A stretch of 64,000 nt of DNA, from assembly GCA_025057015.1 (NCBI GenBank), contig JANWYG010000004.1, positions 1 to 64,000 of the forward strand, in the 5' to 3' direction. A model generated the notes under the pieces. It was not told where the DNA came from. It saw only the letters and a program-made list of their open reading frames with translations, and did not search any database. The DNA is from Blastocatellia bacterium (GTDB lineage: Bacteria > Acidobacteriota > Blastocatellia > Chloracidobacteriales > JADJPF01). The position numbers and the translations under genes are program-made. How positions within the stretch are numbered: position 1 is the first letter of the stretch; each line of letters begins with the position of its first letter. This document shows, piece by piece, positions 18,201 through 27,500 of the stretch.

Positions 18201-18678
18201 CTTAAGTCCGTTTGACCGCAGTGCAGGCGGGATGAACTACTTTCTGGCTGATTGGACGTTTGCTCCGATTATAGAAATAGGAGCTGGAAGACCGCATGCG
18301 GTACTTACAGAGAATGACCGAACCTTTGCTAATAGCTCATCGACGGCAAGACCTGATGTTGTTCCTTTGGGCACACCGGGCTCATTCCCTTCACCAGACG
18401 GTAAAGTAGGTCTGATTTTGCCGCCTTTAGGTAGAGTAGGTAATCTCGGTAGGAATGTATATACTACTCCTCCGTTTGCTAGCGTAGATTTCAGGCTCTC
18501 ACGTAAGTTTTATCTGCCGCAGCGCGAAGGAATGAACCTGGAATTTATCTTCGAAGTGTTTAACCTGTTTAATAGGACGAACATCAGCGAGGTGCAATTT
18601 TTCTATGAAAGAGCAGGGCAGCCTGTTGCTGCTCAACCTGCTAGACAGATACAATTTGCCTTCAAATTCAACTTCTAG
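15211..18678 (+). CDS. Carboxypeptidase-regulatory/TonB-dependent receptor-like outer membrane protein
   Basis: A 1155-residue outer-membrane beta-barrel protein of the Oar-like type common in Acidobacteriota. An N-terminal signal peptide ('ILLCLFIGLAIGA' core, cleavage near 'SFAQS') is followed by a carboxypeptidase-D regulatory-like domain (~32-115, 'MGTVVDENGAVLSGIRLTL'). Then come a plug-like domain ('IDGADATDNATNG', 'EFGRASSAVINIVTKGGTN') and a long barrel with many Tyr/Phe-rich strands. It ends in aromatic 'FAFKFNF', the usual signal for outer-membrane insertion. Family members import or bind large substrates; the ligand here is unknown. AGGAG lies 6-7 nt before the ATG. A strong hairpin terminator follows at 18706-18742. 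Confidence 0.88.
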   Translation: MRKSVKILLCLFIGLAIGATDWSVSFAQSQINAADLMGTVVDENGAVLSGIRLTLRSPATGYTREATSGEDGSFRFLAVPPGMYEVTAEGEGFSKYVSKEIKLTVGQVASLEVQMKIGNVTEEVVTVTGTQIIETSRTSVAETINQTAINNLPSNGRSYVNFTLLTSTASRDNQPVLGPGPTSGLNFGGQRARANNVSIDGADATDNATNGVRSSVSQEAVQEFQIQTNSYAAEFGRASSAVINIVTKGGTNELHGNLFAFLRDQAVSADNPLSFEPGYAATRFQGGTTLGGPIKRNKTFFFFAFETTQRNETGFSQIGRDGFGLIPVSPGDLAVAVGPAPALLTPAQAAFVRNTAVPFQVRAVYFGLAREASSVALTGKTTTGAGVFFATRVPLPQRYVPLNTLIGNYPQYEKSYFPSLRIDHRFNNSNNAFVRISFTSSTVGGTPSNGQNQPSAINAFSRTGFTGARDFAVVAQNMTTASSGIVNEARFQFARRGLNYGPNGLDVGIEVAGFASFGREPFSPVFRTEKRTQLTDNMTIIRGGHTFKFGVDYNFVQTDATFEVNFGGIYSFTSILPTSPLLASLRLPANAPPFTPVQAYGLGFPESFVQSFGNPTSKFNNPSLGLFVQDSWKIRPNFTMNYGIRYDVEFTKRFNPVNELVARAEEFFQIQQGLPRDYDNFAPRLAISWDPFKDGKTVIKAAYGLFVGRPLLGVVFLSDVNDGAQSPFLAVPNVLGAVNIFQGAQVTPGPGPNVPGYLPGQSKFNPFAPALSDQNTLLRISPVLPQTLHIARSFEYDYTSQANLAIERQLASNLGIGVTYSFIKGSKLLRPRNINQANSQLVIAYRRALAGDTTSPLIGLVRALGPAAAAGELIFNGFRASGPNFAFAQQLGLSEAQVRALARQFGLPQVPGAFIPFFNVKNYESSGSSVYHAMTVNVTKRFSNNFQFLSSYTWSHAIDDSTDIQTQQEPQDNSNPGLDRGNSNFDQRHRFVFSGVFLSPFDRSAGGMNYFLADWTFAPIIEIGAGRPHAVLTENDRTFANSSSTARPDVVPLGTPGSFPSPDGKVGLILPPLGRVGNLGRNVYTTPPFASVDFRLSRKFYLPQREGMNLEFIFEVFNLFNRTNISEVQFFYERAGQPVAAQPARQIQFAFKFNF

Positions 18679-18705
18679 TGTCAGAACTTAAAACTGCCTT
18701 TATAA

Positions 18706-18742
18706 AAGAGCTATCGCAGGATAGAGTTCTGCGATAGCTCTT
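18706..18742. terminator. Bidirectional Rho-independent terminator
   Basis: AAGAGCTATCGCAG (18706-18719) and CTGCGATAGCTCTT (18729-18742) form a perfect 14-bp stem around a 9-nt loop. A T-rich run follows on each strand. It separates the convergent receptor gene and dcd and can serve both. Confidence 0.85.
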
Positions 18743-18769
18743 TGTTGTGATGGAAAAGCTAGTGCTAGG

Positions 18770-19360
18770 TTATAGCTTGGCTAGAGTAAGGCCGGTCTGA
18801 TCTTGGTATTTCCCACCGCGATCAGCATAAGATGTTTCACAGTTGTCATCCGATTCAAAGAACAATATTTGTACAAATCCTTCTTCTGCAAATAGCCGTA
18901 CAGGGAGATTTGCAGCATTGTAAAGTTCGACTACCAGTCTACCGCGCCAAGCTGCCTCAACTGGAGTGGTATTGACAACTATTCCACAGCGTGCGTAAGT
19001 TGATTTTCCTAGTGCTATAGCAGTTACGTTTCTTGGAATGTTGAACTGCTCTATAGTAACTCCAAGGGCATAGGAGTGAGGGGGCAATAGCCAATAAAGC
19101 GATCCGTCGTCATCACGGCGAAGGGGTACATCTAGCAGACTTTGCGGATCAAAGCGTTTTGGATTGATTTCAGTTCCTTGTACTGGCGAGAAAACTTTGA
19201 ATTCATCGCGGGCCAGTCGGCAATCGTACCCGTAGCTAGATAGACCGCAGCTAATGATTCGGCGGTTTTCTATCTGCCTTAATAAGCGGGGTTCAAAGGG
19301 ACTTATAAGCCCCATAGTTTCACACATCCTCTTTATCCACTTGTCTGATTTAATCGTCAA
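18770..19360 (-). CDS. dcd: dCTP deaminase (dUTPase superfamily)
   Basis: A trimeric cytosolic enzyme that deaminates dCTP to dUTP in pyrimidine nucleotide supply. The 196-residue protein shows the family motifs 'SSYGYDCRL', 'GKSTYARCGI' and the catalytic Glu in 'TPVEAAWRG', and ends with 'YADRGGKYQDQTGLT', which closes over the nucleotide. It is transcribed toward the receptor gene and shares the terminator at 18706-18742. I cannot tell from the sequence whether it is the bifunctional deaminase/dUTPase form. Confidence 0.92.
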   Translation of the reverse strand: MTIKSDKWIKRMCETMGLISPFEPRLLRQIENRRIISCGLSSYGYDCRLARDEFKVFSPVQGTEINPKRFDPQSLLDVPLRRDDDGSLYWLLPPHSYALGVTIEQFNIPRNVTAIALGKSTYARCGIVVNTTPVEAAWRGRLVVELYNAANLPVRLFAEEGFVQILFFESDDNCETSYADRGGKYQDQTGLTLAKL

Positions 19361-19554
19361 TTTGGCGCCCGCTTCAAATATAGAGTGATAACAGAAAGGA
19401 CAAAATTATTCACGTATCCGACCGATAGTCAAGGTGGCTTGGAAGGACAGTTGCACGTCAATCGGGGTTTCTTCGTTAAGTTTCTGAGCTGGCTTACAGC
19501 TGCTAAGCAAGATATGCTATGCTTTTACGTAAAACCTATCTTCTGGAAGGTGTT

Positions 19555-21171
19555 ATGCATAAGTTCTCTGTATTTCTGGCAATAGGGATAATTTCGGCTG
19601 CAGCAGTGACAGGCGGGCTACGTCAGAAGGTACAAGCTACGTTTCCTGCGCAAAGTGATAAGCCACGGGCTGTAGACGTAGAAAGGAGTTTTAGCGAAGC
19701 AGTAGCTGTTGTTGAGAATAATTATGTAGACCGAGTCGAGAACGATGTGCTTACAAAGGCATCTATACAGGGATTGTTGCGCACTCTGGATCCGCATTCT
19801 AGCTATTTTGACAGCAAAGAATTTCAAGAATTGCAGAGCGAGCAGCATAGTCAGTTCTTTGGAATTGGTGTGACTATCAACAGGCGCAATGATCGTGTTT
19901 ATGTCTTGTCAACAATCAAGAATACACCTGCTGAGCGAGCAGGGCTGAGATATGGGGACGCTATAATTAAGGTTGATGGTAAGTCTGCTGTGGATTGGTC
20001 GACACAGGAGGTAATGGAGCGAGTTCGCGGACCCAAGGGTGAACCTGTAGAGATAGAAATTGAACGTCCCGGTGTGCCTAAGCCCTTAACCTTCAGGATA
20101 TACAGAGACGCTGTTCCTCTCCCGTCTATCCGAAATGCCTACATGATCCGTCCAGGAATAGGATACATAGCACTGGTTGGGGGATTCAATCATACTACCG
20201 AGCAGGAATTATTACGCGCGATCGAAGATCTCAAATTGCAGGGGATGCAGTCCTTGATACTTGACTTGCGGAACAATCCAGGTGGTTTACTGACACAAGC
20301 CGTCAAAGTTGCAAATATTTTCTTACAACGCGGTCAGGTAGTGGTGTCTGTTCGGGGTCGCAACGAGAGGTTTGAATCGCGAGTGTATGAAGCTGTCAAT
20401 CCTGATCCTGAGGATATGCCACTAGTAGTACTCATTAACCGCAGTACTGCTTCAGCTTCGGAGATAGTTGCTGGAGCAATACAAGATCACGACCGAGGCT
20501 TGATAGTAGGCGAGACTAGCTTCGGTAAAGGACTCGTACAGACGGTCTTTCATCTCCCGTATGGCTCGGGACTGACGCTTACTACGGCGAAGTACTATAC
20601 TCCAAGCGGACGGCTAATTCAGAGAGAATATAGAGGCCTTTCGCTTTATGACTACTATGTACGACGCGAGCAAAATACAAACTCTAGGACGGTTCACCGA
20701 ACTGATGCTGGCAGGAATGTCTATAGTGGAGGTGGTATAAAGCCAGATATCGAAGTCAAAGGCCTAGAAGCCAATCCCTTAAGAGTGAGGATATTTGAAG
20801 GAGTATTTGATTTTGTTCGACAACTGGTGAATGGCCAGATGCAAGGGTTTGCTAATTTCAAGATCACTAAGACAGTTTTTAATCACAAACTACGTGACGA
20901 CGAATTTCAGATAACGGACAAGCTGCTAGCGGCTTTTCGCGCACACATATCCCTCAATGAAAGGTTTAAGCTGACGGATGCTCAGTTTAATGAAAATCTT
21001 GCTTATATCAAACAACGGCTGCGAGAAGAAATAGTTACTGCAGCCTATGGTACAGAAGTAGCTCAGCAGGTCTTTCTTGCGTCTGATCCGCAAACGCTGC
21101 GAGCAATAGAGGAACTGCCCAGAGCTAGACTGCTTGCCGAAAATGCACGAGCTGCACGCTTTAGAAGATAG
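19555..21171 (+). CDS. ctpA: C-terminal processing protease, family S41
   Basis: A periplasmic serine protease of the CtpA/Prc family that trims or degrades envelope proteins from the C-terminus. The product (538 residues from ATG 19555) has a signal-anchor ('FLAIGIISAAAVTGG'), a helical N-terminal cap with 'LDPHSSYFD', and a PDZ domain (~75-160, 'GIGVTINRR', 'PAERAGLRYGDAIIKVDG'). The S41 core has the catalytic Ser in 'NRSTASASEIVAGA' and Lys in 'SFGKGLVQT'. The start at 19555 is chosen for its GGAAGG site 4 nt upstream; the ATG at 19519 has none. It ends 1 nt before the convergent SurA-like gene. Confidence 0.92.
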   Translation: MHKFSVFLAIGIISAAAVTGGLRQKVQATFPAQSDKPRAVDVERSFSEAVAVVENNYVDRVENDVLTKASIQGLLRTLDPHSSYFDSKEFQELQSEQHSQFFGIGVTINRRNDRVYVLSTIKNTPAERAGLRYGDAIIKVDGKSAVDWSTQEVMERVRGPKGEPVEIEIERPGVPKPLTFRIYRDAVPLPSIRNAYMIRPGIGYIALVGGFNHTTEQELLRAIEDLKLQGMQSLILDLRNNPGGLLTQAVKVANIFLQRGQVVVSVRGRNERFESRVYEAVNPDPEDMPLVVLINRSTASASEIVAGAIQDHDRGLIVGETSFGKGLVQTVFHLPYGSGLTLTTAKYYTPSGRLIQREYRGLSLYDYYVRREQNTNSRTVHRTDAGRNVYSGGGIKPDIEVKGLEANPLRVRIFEGVFDFVRQLVNGQMQGFANFKITKTVFNHKLRDDEFQITDKLLAAFRAHISLNERFKLTDAQFNENLAYIKQRLREEIVTAAYGTEVAQQVFLASDPQTLRAIEELPRARLLAENARAARFRR

Positions 21172-21172
21172 G

Positions 21173-21814
21173 CTACTCTATGATTATTATTTCGGCTTGT
21201 TGTCTGAGCTCATCTATGTAGCTCTCTGTTGCATTGCTCACTTGTTCCTCGATGAGGATCTTTTCTATCAAATCGCGTTCAGCAGTTTGCATAGGACGTG
21301 CTTCTTTGCTGGGTAGTCGTGGCAAGAGAAATTTTTCATAGTAATTTACTATTTCGGTTTCCGAGACTGTAGCGAATGCTCTGAACCGGAAATCTATGAA
21401 GTTGAGTATGATGAGCCTACTTCTGATGATGTCTTGAAGTGCGTTTTTTGTCAGCCCGACGCTGGCAATTCTATCATAGAAAAAGGCTTCTGAAGGAAAC
21501 AGCTCGATTAGTTTCGCTATTGCTTGTGCCACTTCAGCTTCCGTAGGTTCTACCGCTGGCAAGCCTTTAGCTTCCTGCAACAAAAGCTTTTGATCTATCA
21601 GTCGTTCCAACATCTGCTGCTGGGTTTCTGCTAGAAAGAGCTCACCATTAGAAACTTTCGGATCTAGGGCTAGATTCCAGATAATGTCAGTTTTGAGTAT
21701 AGGTTGATTGTTCACTACAGCTACTATCTTCTCTATTTCCAGAGAGTTCGTTTGTGGAGTAGAGCTTGTTTGTATTTGGGAGCACAAAAAGATTAAAACC
21801 ACGATGGCGCTCAT
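21173..21814 (-). CDS. SurA N-terminal-domain-like periplasmic chaperone
   Basis: A 213-residue exported protein. A short signal peptide is followed by 'IEKIVAVVNNQPILKTDI' and 'MLERLIDQKLLLQEAK', both typical of the SurA_N/PpiC-associated chaperone module. The rest is helical and charged. No parvulin prolyl-isomerase domain is present, so only the chaperone part remains. It directly follows the Omp85 gene (stop and start adjacent) in the minus-strand operon ribB-tamB-Omp85, which fits a role in delivering outer-membrane proteins. Confidence 0.75.
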   Translation of the reverse strand: MSAIVVLIFLCSQIQTSSTPQTNSLEIEKIVAVVNNQPILKTDIIWNLALDPKVSNGELFLAETQQQMLERLIDQKLLLQEAKGLPAVEPTEAEVAQAIAKLIELFPSEAFFYDRIASVGLTKNALQDIIRSRLIILNFIDFRFRAFATVSETEIVNYYEKFLLPRLPSKEARPMQTAERDLIEKILIEEQVSNATESYIDELRQQAEIIIIE

Positions 21815-24550
21815 TTAGAATGCTTGACCAAAATTAAAGTGTACTCTTATACGTGGTTCTGCTGGCAGTAGCGGATTTGGCCGGTTATTGATTAGCATAC
21901 CCACGTCGAGGCGGATCGGACCTAGAGGCGTTTTTAGCCTCAAGCCTGTGCCTATAGTATTTGAGAACTTGTTTAGGCGAATGTCGCTTACTTTTCTAAA
22001 GACATTTCCGGTATCGTAAAACGCTGCGCCTCCGAGCGAGCCTGCTATTTGAAACCTTAACTCGGTTATAAACACGATCATAGCATTTCCGCCGCTAGGC
22101 AAGCCAGTTGATGCTCGTATAGGCCCTGCACGCTCGAAACCGAATCCGCGTAAGCTGTTTGATCCGCCGGCGAAGAACCTTTCGCTTATAGGTATTCTCC
22201 TAGACTCATCAAAGCTTTTTGCAAGTCCTGTTTGAACGCTTGTTGCTAAGACTAGCTGGGGGCGCTCAGAGAGTTTGCGGTAAGTTTGGTTTAGCGCAAA
22301 CAGTCTTAGGTAGTTGCGGTTACCGCCTATGGCAGAAGCTGCCAAGGTAAGATCGGCTGTGACAAAAGAGCCACTTTCAGCATCAATTACGTTGTTGCGG
22401 GTATCCTTGAGATAGGTAATAGAGAGACGGCCCAATCGGATGCTTCTATCACGTCTATCAACCTGAACAGCACTGAAGTTATCTGTACGGACATTCTCAA
22501 ATGAGTATCGCAAAATGAATTCATTATTCTTGTTCACCTGTTTTTCTGCCTGCACTATTGCAGTCAACCTATCGGAGCTAAAACCAGCTTCGCGACGCTT
22601 TCTGTAAAAGAATATGGCAAGCGGGCTAATAGGTAGTTCAAAAGGATTTCGAAATTGATATGATAGCTGGGCTAGTTGTTCCCGCCGGCTTGCGCGTAGC
22701 GTGAGCGTAGCGGTTTGTAAACGACCTAGAAAGTTGGTGTCAGAAAGTTGTAGTAGTCCGCGTACGCTATCCTCGCTCTGATAACCGATGCTGTAGACTA
22801 GAGTGTAAGGCTTGGTTTCTTCGGTATTAACGTATACGTTATGTACGGCTCGGCCTTGCTCATCACGGCCTTGGTACTCACTTTGAATACTTACTCGCTG
22901 AAAAGCTCCTGTGGCGTAAAGTCTTTGTTCGCTTTGGCGTATCAGGGAGTTCTTCAATAGCTCGCCGGCTTTGAATAAAAGCTGCTTTTCTATAGTGCGT
23001 GCAGAGGCTCTGCCTTGGTTTGTAACAAGTAGCTTACCTATTAATATCTGTTCACCTTCTTCCACACTGATCCGCAGACGAGCCTTGGTTTCATCGATCT
23101 GCTCTGCTTTGGCTTCTACTGTAGCTTCTGCATAACCGTGCTCATCGTAGAACTTCCGCACAGCGTCTTCTACAGCTGCTATATGCTCAGAAGTGAGATA
23201 GTTGGTTTGGGGCAATATGTCTGTAAGCTGCTTTTGCGTGAATGTTTTGTTTCCTTCTATTACTACCTCGCTTAGGCGAGTCCGCGGACCTTCGTCGACG
23301 ACAAAACTGATAATTAGCTCTTCTTTACCGCTCGAAACACCCAACCGCGTGGCTTTTACACGGGCATTGGCGTAGCCCAAGCTGCGCAAGGTGTAGACTA
23401 TAGTATCTGCGTCTCGCTTGAGATAATCGCTGCTGGTTACACCTCTGCTAAGGCCACTTGCGCGCTTTGAGTAGAGTTTTGAAGCAATTTGCTTGTACTC
23501 TAAGGTTGTCCCTATGAGAGATATTTCGCCAACTCTGTATCTCTGACCTTTGTCTACTTCATAGGTAATCGTCACTTTGTTGGCATCACCGGTGACATTG
23601 GCGGTCGCCTCTGCAAAGAAGAATCCCTGAAGTTGTAGCTGTTGTATTAAGCTGCGACGGCTTTCTTCTATAGCGAAGTCATCTATACCACTGCCGGAAA
23701 AAACACCTAACTTGTTCCTGAGGAGCTTTTGATCTAGCTTTGCACCGATTATCTTCACTTCGACCAGAGGTCCAGCATTCACTTCTATGCTCACTGCTAC
23801 GGTGTTTGTTGTGGGATCGTATTCTAGTGCTGGCTGGCCTATATAGTTGCCAAGGTAGTTTTGTGACAGCAGGTGCTTTCTGATTAGTTCTAAGTCCCGC
23901 TGAAGTGCCTTGGACGAAAATGGCCTATTTACTCCACTTTCTAGCCGGGTCAAGAGTTTCTTTAGCTCGAGTTTCGGATCCCCTGTTAGTTGCAGCTTGC
24001 TGACTTTAGACTGTAGACCTGGCCTGATGTGAAACACTACAGTGGCGTATTTTGAGTCATCAGTTTTGACTTCACTTTCGACTTCTACCTGAAAATAACC
24101 AAGAGACTTGAATAGTTCGCTTATAGCATCGGCAGACCTATTTACGTTGCTTATCCTTAGCTGTTTGCCTTGGCCTAGGTTGTAGACTCTTGCTTGCAGC
24201 TCGTTTTCGTCTATAGCGACGGGGCTATCGAACTTCACTGCTTTAATAACAAGCTGGCGCTTTAGTTCAAATAGCAACACGACAGAGCTGCTTACCGTCG
24301 TTGCTGATACCCGTGCTTCTGCTATTTTGCCCAACCGATAGAGCCGTAGTACTGCACGCCTTATCTTATCTATTGCTAACGGCTCACCAGCTTGTAAGTT
24401 AATCGTAGCTAGGAGGTCTTGCCGTTCTGCCTCGGCTATGTCCATACCGTCTACTTTCAACACTATTTGTCCGATTCGCTTACCGGCAAGTTGGTCTAGC
24501 GTCTGTGCATATGCAGAGAGGGCAAGTAACAGTATCAACAGATAGCGCAT
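21815..24550 (-). CDS. Omp85-family outer membrane assembly protein (TamA/BamA-like)
   Basis: A 911-residue protein with a signal peptide ('YLLILLLALSAYAQ'), several POTRA repeats over ~20-590 (for example 'KVSKLQLTGDPKL', 'VKIIGAKLDQKLL', 'LSEVVIEGNKTFTQKQL'), and a C-terminal 16-strand Omp85 barrel. The barrel carries the conserved 'FFAGGSNSLRGFGFERAG' loop-6 segment and a final 'RVHFNFGQAF' with terminal Phe. It inserts or secretes outer-membrane proteins. The start overlaps the stop of tamB, and a TamA-TamB partnership is the most economical reading. The POTRA number is higher than in TamA, so a BamA-like role is not excluded. Confidence 0.88.
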   Translation of the reverse strand: MRYLLILLLALSAYAQTLDQLAGKRIGQIVLKVDGMDIAEAERQDLLATINLQAGEPLAIDKIRRAVLRLYRLGKIAEARVSATTVSSSVVLLFELKRQLVIKAVKFDSPVAIDENELQARVYNLGQGKQLRISNVNRSADAISELFKSLGYFQVEVESEVKTDDSKYATVVFHIRPGLQSKVSKLQLTGDPKLELKKLLTRLESGVNRPFSSKALQRDLELIRKHLLSQNYLGNYIGQPALEYDPTTNTVAVSIEVNAGPLVEVKIIGAKLDQKLLRNKLGVFSGSGIDDFAIEESRRSLIQQLQLQGFFFAEATANVTGDANKVTITYEVDKGQRYRVGEISLIGTTLEYKQIASKLYSKRASGLSRGVTSSDYLKRDADTIVYTLRSLGYANARVKATRLGVSSGKEELIISFVVDEGPRTRLSEVVIEGNKTFTQKQLTDILPQTNYLTSEHIAAVEDAVRKFYDEHGYAEATVEAKAEQIDETKARLRISVEEGEQILIGKLLVTNQGRASARTIEKQLLFKAGELLKNSLIRQSEQRLYATGAFQRVSIQSEYQGRDEQGRAVHNVYVNTEETKPYTLVYSIGYQSEDSVRGLLQLSDTNFLGRLQTATLTLRASRREQLAQLSYQFRNPFELPISPLAIFFYRKRREAGFSSDRLTAIVQAEKQVNKNNEFILRYSFENVRTDNFSAVQVDRRDRSIRLGRLSITYLKDTRNNVIDAESGSFVTADLTLAASAIGGNRNYLRLFALNQTYRKLSERPQLVLATSVQTGLAKSFDESRRIPISERFFAGGSNSLRGFGFERAGPIRASTGLPSGGNAMIVFITELRFQIAGSLGGAAFYDTGNVFRKVSDIRLNKFSNTIGTGLRLKTPLGPIRLDVGMLINNRPNPLLPAEPRIRVHFNFGQAF

Positions 24551-27500
24551 CAGAACTGTTTCCTCAAACGTACCTCGAAGCCGTATGAACCATCCTCACT
24601 CCTTACGCCTACGAGGGAGAGGTTGTTCTTGAGCTGATATTCTATCAAAAAGATCTGCTCTCGTCCTGTAGACAGATCTGTAGAGTATGTGACCGATAGA
24701 TTGCGACTGATGCGCCTGCCTAAGGTGATTCTTGCTGTTGGATTAGAGCCTCGGCCAGTAAGTAAGGGATCTATCTGAAAGCGGTTGAGACCAAACAATC
24801 TATCGGTTTGCTGTTCTACTTTTGAAGAGAGTGTGCCAAATAGTATACCTGCTGCTGTGTCTGCTGCTATGCGTGCACTTGATACGGTTCCGGCCGTCTG
24901 TACTTGACCTATGTTGGTTGGTGGCTGACCTGTGGTAAGTAGTCTAACTATGTCGAGCTGAGAGAGGGCGGGCTCTGACCTGAATGACACGTTAAGCTTG
25001 TTTAAGCTGCCATTTAAATTGAGTAAGATTCGATAGCCGCGAATGTTTGTCTCAGACTCTATATCAAATTGTACTTGACGACTACGTGTACCGGAAAAGA
25101 AAAATAGTCCTCGATTGATCTGATAGCGTTCATTTCTAAGAAAGAGAGTTCCTCGGGTTACAGAGGCTTTACCGGATACTATAGGGTTATTGATTGGGCC
25201 GGTCAGCTTGAGAGCAGCGCTAGCTGTTAGTTCAGCAATGTTGTTGTTTACTGAGAGCGTATCCTGAGCATTGATCGAAACGTCAAGCTTGACCGTACTT
25301 TCTGTCGTGGGATCGACAACTAACTGTGTTTCTGCAGCAAGTATGGACGCTAGATCTGTGTTTTCGCGGTAATCAAACTGTGTTATGTCTATATTACCCG
25401 ACAGTACTTGCAACTTCTTCGTACCTTGTAATGTTAGATTACCGCTGAGCATTGTCCGCGCGCCTGCTGGATACGAGACTTTTACCTCTTCAGCTTGTAT
25501 CGCTAGTCTGAATGTTGGATCATCTTTGTCGAACCGAAGACCACCTGCTAGACGTACTCTGCCGCCACCTGCTTTGGCGGTGAAACTGTCAAGTACTAGC
25601 CGGTCGGAGTTGAATACTACCTTGCCGTTGCCGTCACTTATCGCAAGAGGTAGACCTACATATCTGATCGATGCGTTCTGTAGATCTGCTACGCCTTTAA
25701 TTAGCGGACCGTCTCTACTGATCCCAACAAGCTGTACTGCAAGGCTAGCCGTACCATCCGCAAAAAGTGATCTTGACAACGTGCTGAGCAAGCCTAAGTT
25801 GAGCTGACCACGTAGCTCAAGCTGAGAAGTACTTCCAAAGTTGTAGTTGCCAGTAACGGTCAAGCTTGTCTTCTCACCTTTTAGACGAAACGCTAACACT
25901 TTTACTTGGTCGGCTGTAATGTCTACCAGCACCTGTCCGTCATTCGTAGCTGAGTATTCGAGGTCATCTTCCTTGAGCTTCTTCACCTTAAGATCGAGCT
26001 TATCAAGCTCGATACGTGCTTTGAGCTTCGCAGTACTTAGCCCTTCGTCAGTAGATATAGGCCCTCGTATCAGTACCTTTCCGTTTGCTGTGGCAATTAG
26101 TCGTGGTGGTACGTCAAATAAAGGTGCAAGTAAAGGTACAATTGGGCTGTCTTGGAGTACCATCTCGGCTTCCATTGGCAGGTCATCTTCAAGCTTTAGC
26201 TTGGCAGTGATTTCATGCAGATGCCCTGAATACGAAGCTTTTAGGCGACCGGTTGCAGTACTATCCTTTACTTGCGATTCGAGCCGTACATCGTCAAGTA
26301 GGGCCGGACCTATCTTTAGCTTCGAACTATGTAGGTTCAGCTCTAAGCTTGGTTCAGACACTTGACCGCTGCCTCTGAGCTTCGCCTGAAGCTGACCTTC
26401 TACTGGCAGGCCTATGTTTAGCTGCTTAGCGTCAAGGTCAATGTCTAGATTCACGTCGTATCTGCTGGCAGATAACTCATAGCTGAAACTGCCAAATATC
26501 TTAGCAGCCGGTAGTTCTGCCGCTAAATCTCTTATTCGTATATTGGAATTGGCTAGATCAAATGTAAAATCTATCTGCTTGAACTTCGATGCAGCGCGGT
26601 TTGTTAAATGTATGGCGCCTTTTCCTGTAAGCCCAGAGATGACCTGCTTGATGTTGATGTTACCTTCGGCAAGTTCGGCAAGTGTGGGCACACCTAGAAG
26701 CGATAATCTACCGGAAATTTTTCCTTCGTACCCTTGAAGCAGTGTGACGACAGGTAAAAGTTGAGCTTCCAGGAGTTTTCGCCGAGCTAGATTCGTCAGC
26801 GCAGGAGTTACTTCATAATCGCTTATTTCTAACTTTACTTGCCGAGCTGCCCCGTCGAAGTCGACGTCTACCTTGCCTCCATCGGCCTGTCTCAGACTTC
26901 CACCAGTTACAGCTATTTGTTTGGCGCTGATTCTTATGTCTGCTGCAAATTTGCCTAGCTCGATACCTTCTGCTTGAAGACTTCCTAGCTCAACCTTGCC
27001 GATGATCTCTGGAGCAGCTAGGCTGCCAGTGACGCGGCCATAAAACTTTGCCGCTCCATGAGCTTGCAGCCTGCTCTCTTTTACTTCTGCAGCGACTACA
27101 CCGCTATACACCGCTAGAGATAGAAGTTCTTCTAACTTTCCAGTAGCTCCATCTACTTGTACATCTACTTCAGGACCTATTTCCCCTTTTATGCTGAGCT
27201 GGCTGCTGCCAGCAATCAAACTTGCCTGATCTATCGAAAGTAAGTTGCCTTTAAGCTTGCCTCTCAAGTTGCCGCTAAGTTGTTCGTTAGTTGCGAAGAT
27301 GCTCGGCACGGTAGCAGTAAAATCGAAGGCTAAATCTGTTGAGGCACTACTCAGTTTCAATCCTCGCCACTTAGAGAGTATGTTTCCATCAATATTAGCG
27401 GCTATCTGCAGGTGTTTTAATGTTGGCCATATTCTAGCGATTTCTATCAGGGAAATGTCATCTATTTGACAGCGTAGCGTTGATATATCGTCGGTTAGGG